Origin: Zychaea mexicana
Taxonomy: Eukaryota; Mucoromycota; Mucoromycetes; Mucorales; Lichtheimiaceae
Length of the DNA stretch: 64,000 bases
Assembly: GCF_025766255.1 (NCBI RefSeq)
Contig: NW_026516669.1
Span: forward strand, 764,903-828,902
Direction of reading: 5' to 3'
Under the pieces are notes generated by a model. That model was not told the DNA's origin. It saw only the letters and a list, made by a program, of their open reading frames with translations, and ran no database searches. Positions 60,824 through 64,000 of the stretch are shown here, piece after piece (the stretch's first letter is position 1; every line of letters begins with the position of its first letter). The translations under genes were made by a program, and so were the position numbers.

Positions 60824-63611
60824 ATGAGCAGAGGTCGTGGTAGCACTGTTACTCCCGCTAGGAGAAGCACCGCCCGTTTGGCTAATCGCCCGGGCCGTGT
60901 GGTGGCGAGTAATGGTGCCTCACCACGTCCTCTTTCTCTCCCTGTCCCTCCCCCTCTACCACAGTATACTTCTTTCATGAGCTCGCAAATGGAGTATCAA
61001 GCTGCTGCTGAATCTGCTGCCCGAGCTACATACGAACAAGCACGAGGGAGTCGTCCGCAGAATACAGTTAGATCGTATTCTCCCAGGCAGGAAGAATTTC
61101 TCGAGTGGTGCCGAAGACGCTGTCCAAATGATCACACTAACCAGTTGATCGACGACAGAAAGCTTCATCTTTTTCTTGTGGAAGAGGTTAGCAACATATC
61201 TGTTCGCAATCTATATATGTACGCATGTCTTACAATTGTGTTCTTTTTAGGTCGTCTTCAGAGAGAAGCGTAAACCTGGAAGAAAGAGAAAAGAGCCAGA
61301 GAATTCTGTGCTGTCGCCCGCCTCGTCACCCGCTCCTGCCATGCGTACCACCACCACCACCATGCCATCATCCTCGCCTGCTGCTGTTGTTCTCTCGCCC
61401 GCCACCGCCGTCATGCCATCATCCTCGTCTGCTGCTGTTCTCTCGCCCGTCACCACCATCTTGCCATCATCGTCATCGTCATCATCTGCTGCTCTACCTG
61501 TACGCGATGCTCCGGGTTATACCGTTGAGCAACCTGTTGCGCCTGATGCCCCCGCCCCCAAAGACAAGCTTGCTACCGTTAAACAATACATTACTTCCAT
61601 TGTCGATCTCCATTTTGAACAAGCCGAAACAGATCCTTGCTTCAATCGTCCGCATCCGCGTGGCCCGCTTGTTCATGCACTGGTTGATCATTTGAAACGT
61701 GTGGAAAACGAGCTTAGTCGACAAAACTACGAAGACAGAGGCATGCGTACGACAGCAGATGGTTATTCGACATCAGCTGAGATGGAGCGTATTGTAGATC
61801 ATTTTCTGGCCACCAACAAGCAACAAGGACTGCGAAACTGCACTGCTTTTCTTCTGCAACACTATGGACTTCTACGGGGCGAAAGCGTTCGTATGATGGA
61901 ACTTGCCGATCTACAAACGTTACTTCTTGAGCGCGAGAGTGTCACTGAATGTCATGCGTTGGTGATGGTGCTTAAGCAAGGAAAAACAAACCAAGAGGGC
62001 CGTGTGGAGTTTGCTGCTGCGATGCGTAACGCCAATGTTGTTATCTGTCCTTTGATGATGCTTTCCTTTTATCTCTTTCATCGGTGGCACGTTGCTGGTA
62101 AGGCATTCCCTTGTTTCCAAAGCAATCGAGATTGGTTCGACATCAAGCTCATCAGAGGCAGAGATCGCAACATGCAGTCCATTACGTATGATCGTCATCG
62201 CGAGTGTATTTTAGAAGCATTCAAGTCAGTCGGCATTCACAGTAAAGCGGTCACTCACGCTATGAGGGGTTCGTCAGCACGCATGGCAGAGATATCTGGA
62301 ACGAGCGAAGAGTCTATCCGGCGATTAGGTCGTTGGAATAATTCTGCTTTATCGACCAGTTATCTAACCAATTTGCCTCGTGATATCTTGCGGACCATGG
62401 CAGGATTCACTAGAGAGGCTGGCCAATTCTACTTACCTCGTGCTGCTGTTACACCACCCCTTGAGCTTTGCAAGAAGGTTTTTCCTGAAGTCGATCGGTG
62501 GCGGGCGTTGCTGGATGCCAAACAAGTGGAGGACTCGTGCGCGGCTGATTCGTTTTTGCGTCTTCTTGTGCAGTTGCGTGTTGTATTTTTGCAAGATTCG
62601 GTTTTGATGAAAAAGCGCTGTCCAGGTCATCATTTGTGGCAAGATCCTTTGTTCCGTGATCCTTTGTATCTTGAATTTGAACGGTATGTGCTGGTGGACT
62701 ACAGTCTTTCGTTTATATACTAATTATCCTTTTAAAATAGTAACTTGAATCATGCACTTGAAAACAACGAAGAGCCCACTGATCTGTTACTTCAACGTGC
62801 CGTGCCGATCATTGAAAATAGACTTGCCATCTTGCAACAACAAATACAACAACAAATCGCTGCTCAGCAACAAGACACCAATCGCATTGTACAATCTTTC
62901 TCTAACGCCATACCCACTCTGGAAGCACTTGCGCAGCTTGCACCAAACATGAGTCGTATAGGAGATATTGTACAGCATTGGGACCGCATCGCCAGCGGAC
63001 AAGCGTCCTTGAGCGTCACGCTCAACTTGGCAGGTCAGCAGCAGCAACAACAACAAGATCAGCAACAACAACAGCAGCAGGAAGGTTGGGGCTCGGTTTC
63101 GCTCCCGTCCTCGTCCTCCTCCCTCCCATCCACCATGACAGCAACTGTGGCACTGCCATCAGCAGCACCAGCGCCATCATCATCTTCGTCGTCGTCGTCA
63201 GCAGCACCAGCACCAACATCGTCATCATCATCGTCAGCAGCATCAGCACCAACTCATCACCATCAACATCACCCCCAACAACAACAGCCCATATATCCAT
63301 CCATGAACCGCACAAACGTCCCAACAATCCCACAATTATGGACTGAATGGTTTGACGGTTGGAATGGCGGCATGTCTGTGATTAGAATGGAAGAAGTGTA
63401 CAAAACTGCATGGCGAAAAAGTGATTCAGACGGCAAATGGTTTCGTAGAAGACGAGCGATTATTCGGAAAGTTCAAGATTATATCGAAAGAAAAGGAATG
63501 CAAGAAAGAGTACCAGAAGCGTTGGACACTATACATAGACACTATCTCGCTGTCGGCATTACCTCATTAGATTCACTATCGAAAGACTTATGTTTTTTTG
63601 ATACACTTTAA
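60824..63611 (+). CDS. Crypton-type tyrosine recombinase with GCR1-like DNA-binding domain
   Basis: Three exons (60824-61186, 61251-62683, 62741-63611) join in frame to about 888 aa. After a low-complexity N-terminus comes a tyrosine-recombinase domain with a complete catalytic set: R330 (YGLLRGESVR), K363 (MVLKQGK), H457 and R460 (THAMRGSSAR), W483 (LGRWNNS) and Y492 (STSYLTN). This is followed by Q-rich and Ser/Ala-rich linkers and a C-terminal GCR1_C-like domain (about 790-885; TIPQLWTEWFDGWNGG, FRRRRAIIRKVQDYIERKG). This architecture is that of fungal Crypton transposons, which move through a circular intermediate. A domesticated Ndc10-like host gene is the main alternative. All residues are intact. 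Element ends are not identified. Confidence 0.85.
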
Positions 63612-64000
63612 ACTTTTTGTATATTCATTTCACCATCTTGTTCTTTTTTTCACTCGCTAGCTTTCCCTTTGACACGCTTTTTTTTTCAACTTTCTAACAT
63701 TGGCCTTGCTTAGCCATATTTTTTTTATTGTATTACTTTCATGTTGTGGTCTGTTGGCCATGATGGTTTTTGCCTCGCTTTTTTTTTTCTTTTTAACTTT
63801 TGCTTGTTTCGTGGCCTTGTTTGGCCCTTTTTTTTTCAAAGAATATATAACTTTTGTTTCATGGGCTCACGAGGCTGTCTAAAAATGATTGTCAATGGTT
63901 TTGAATAGGGAATGCTTATTATAGTACGTTTTTCTGAAGCATGATGAAATGCATTTGATAAATTGTTTGCACTTGATGCAGAGCTTAAGATGTAGGAATA
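63612..64000. other. T-rich 3' flank of the Crypton gene
   Basis: T-rich sequence with no supported ORF. It probably includes the Crypton 3' UTR and right terminus. Confidence 0.4.

Overview
The window looks like a chromosomal segment of an early-diverging filamentous fungus, most likely Mucoromycota (inference). Genes are dense, with many short GT-AG introns. There are eukaryotic tRNAs, one of them with an intron, and mobile elements of the LINE, hAT, Merlin/IS1595 and Crypton types. No species can be named from the sequence alone.

Positions 1-27.5 kb are ordinary gene space. In order they hold: the 5' part of a P-type Ca2+-ATPase (-), a CGFS monothiol glutaredoxin (-), SMC5 (+), a very large conserved but uncharacterised protein of about 2,235 aa (+), an MFSD1-like transporter (+), a CCDC137-like basic nucleolar protein (+), a secreted protein with KKGGWGDD repeats (+), ribosomal protein uL11/RPL12 (+), a PIG3-type quinone oxidoreductase (-) and a sugar transporter (-). 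The stretch 27.5-30.4 kb is mostly non-coding, with one orphan exon-like ORF and a CT microsatellite.

Positions 30.4-60 kb are a retrotransposon domain. It contains a decayed LINE (+), then three near-identical LINE copies head-to-tail on the minus strand. These end exactly at the 5' end of an intact intron-bearing tRNA-Tyr gene. A second, diverged LINE lies on the plus strand with its 5' end abutting the 5' end of an intact tRNA-His gene. At every preserved junction the far side of the LINE carries a copy of only the first 15-16 nt of that tRNA. So both families insert at about tRNA position 15, inside the A box, in the same orientation, and target-site duplication rebuilds the tRNA. Repeated use of the same site makes tandem arrays. 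This tRNA-gene-specific LINE system, with an outward-facing TATA box at the LINE 5' terminus, is the most interesting content of the window.

Other elements are nested in or near the arrays. A very AT-rich Merlin/IS1595-type transposon splits ORF1 of LINE copy 1. A hAT-type non-autonomous element with an exact 8-bp duplication splits ORF1 of the tRNA-His LINE. A second hAT-like element lies between the two tRNAs. At 60.8-63.6 kb is an apparently intact Crypton-type tyrosine recombinase with a GCR1-like C-terminal DNA-binding domain.
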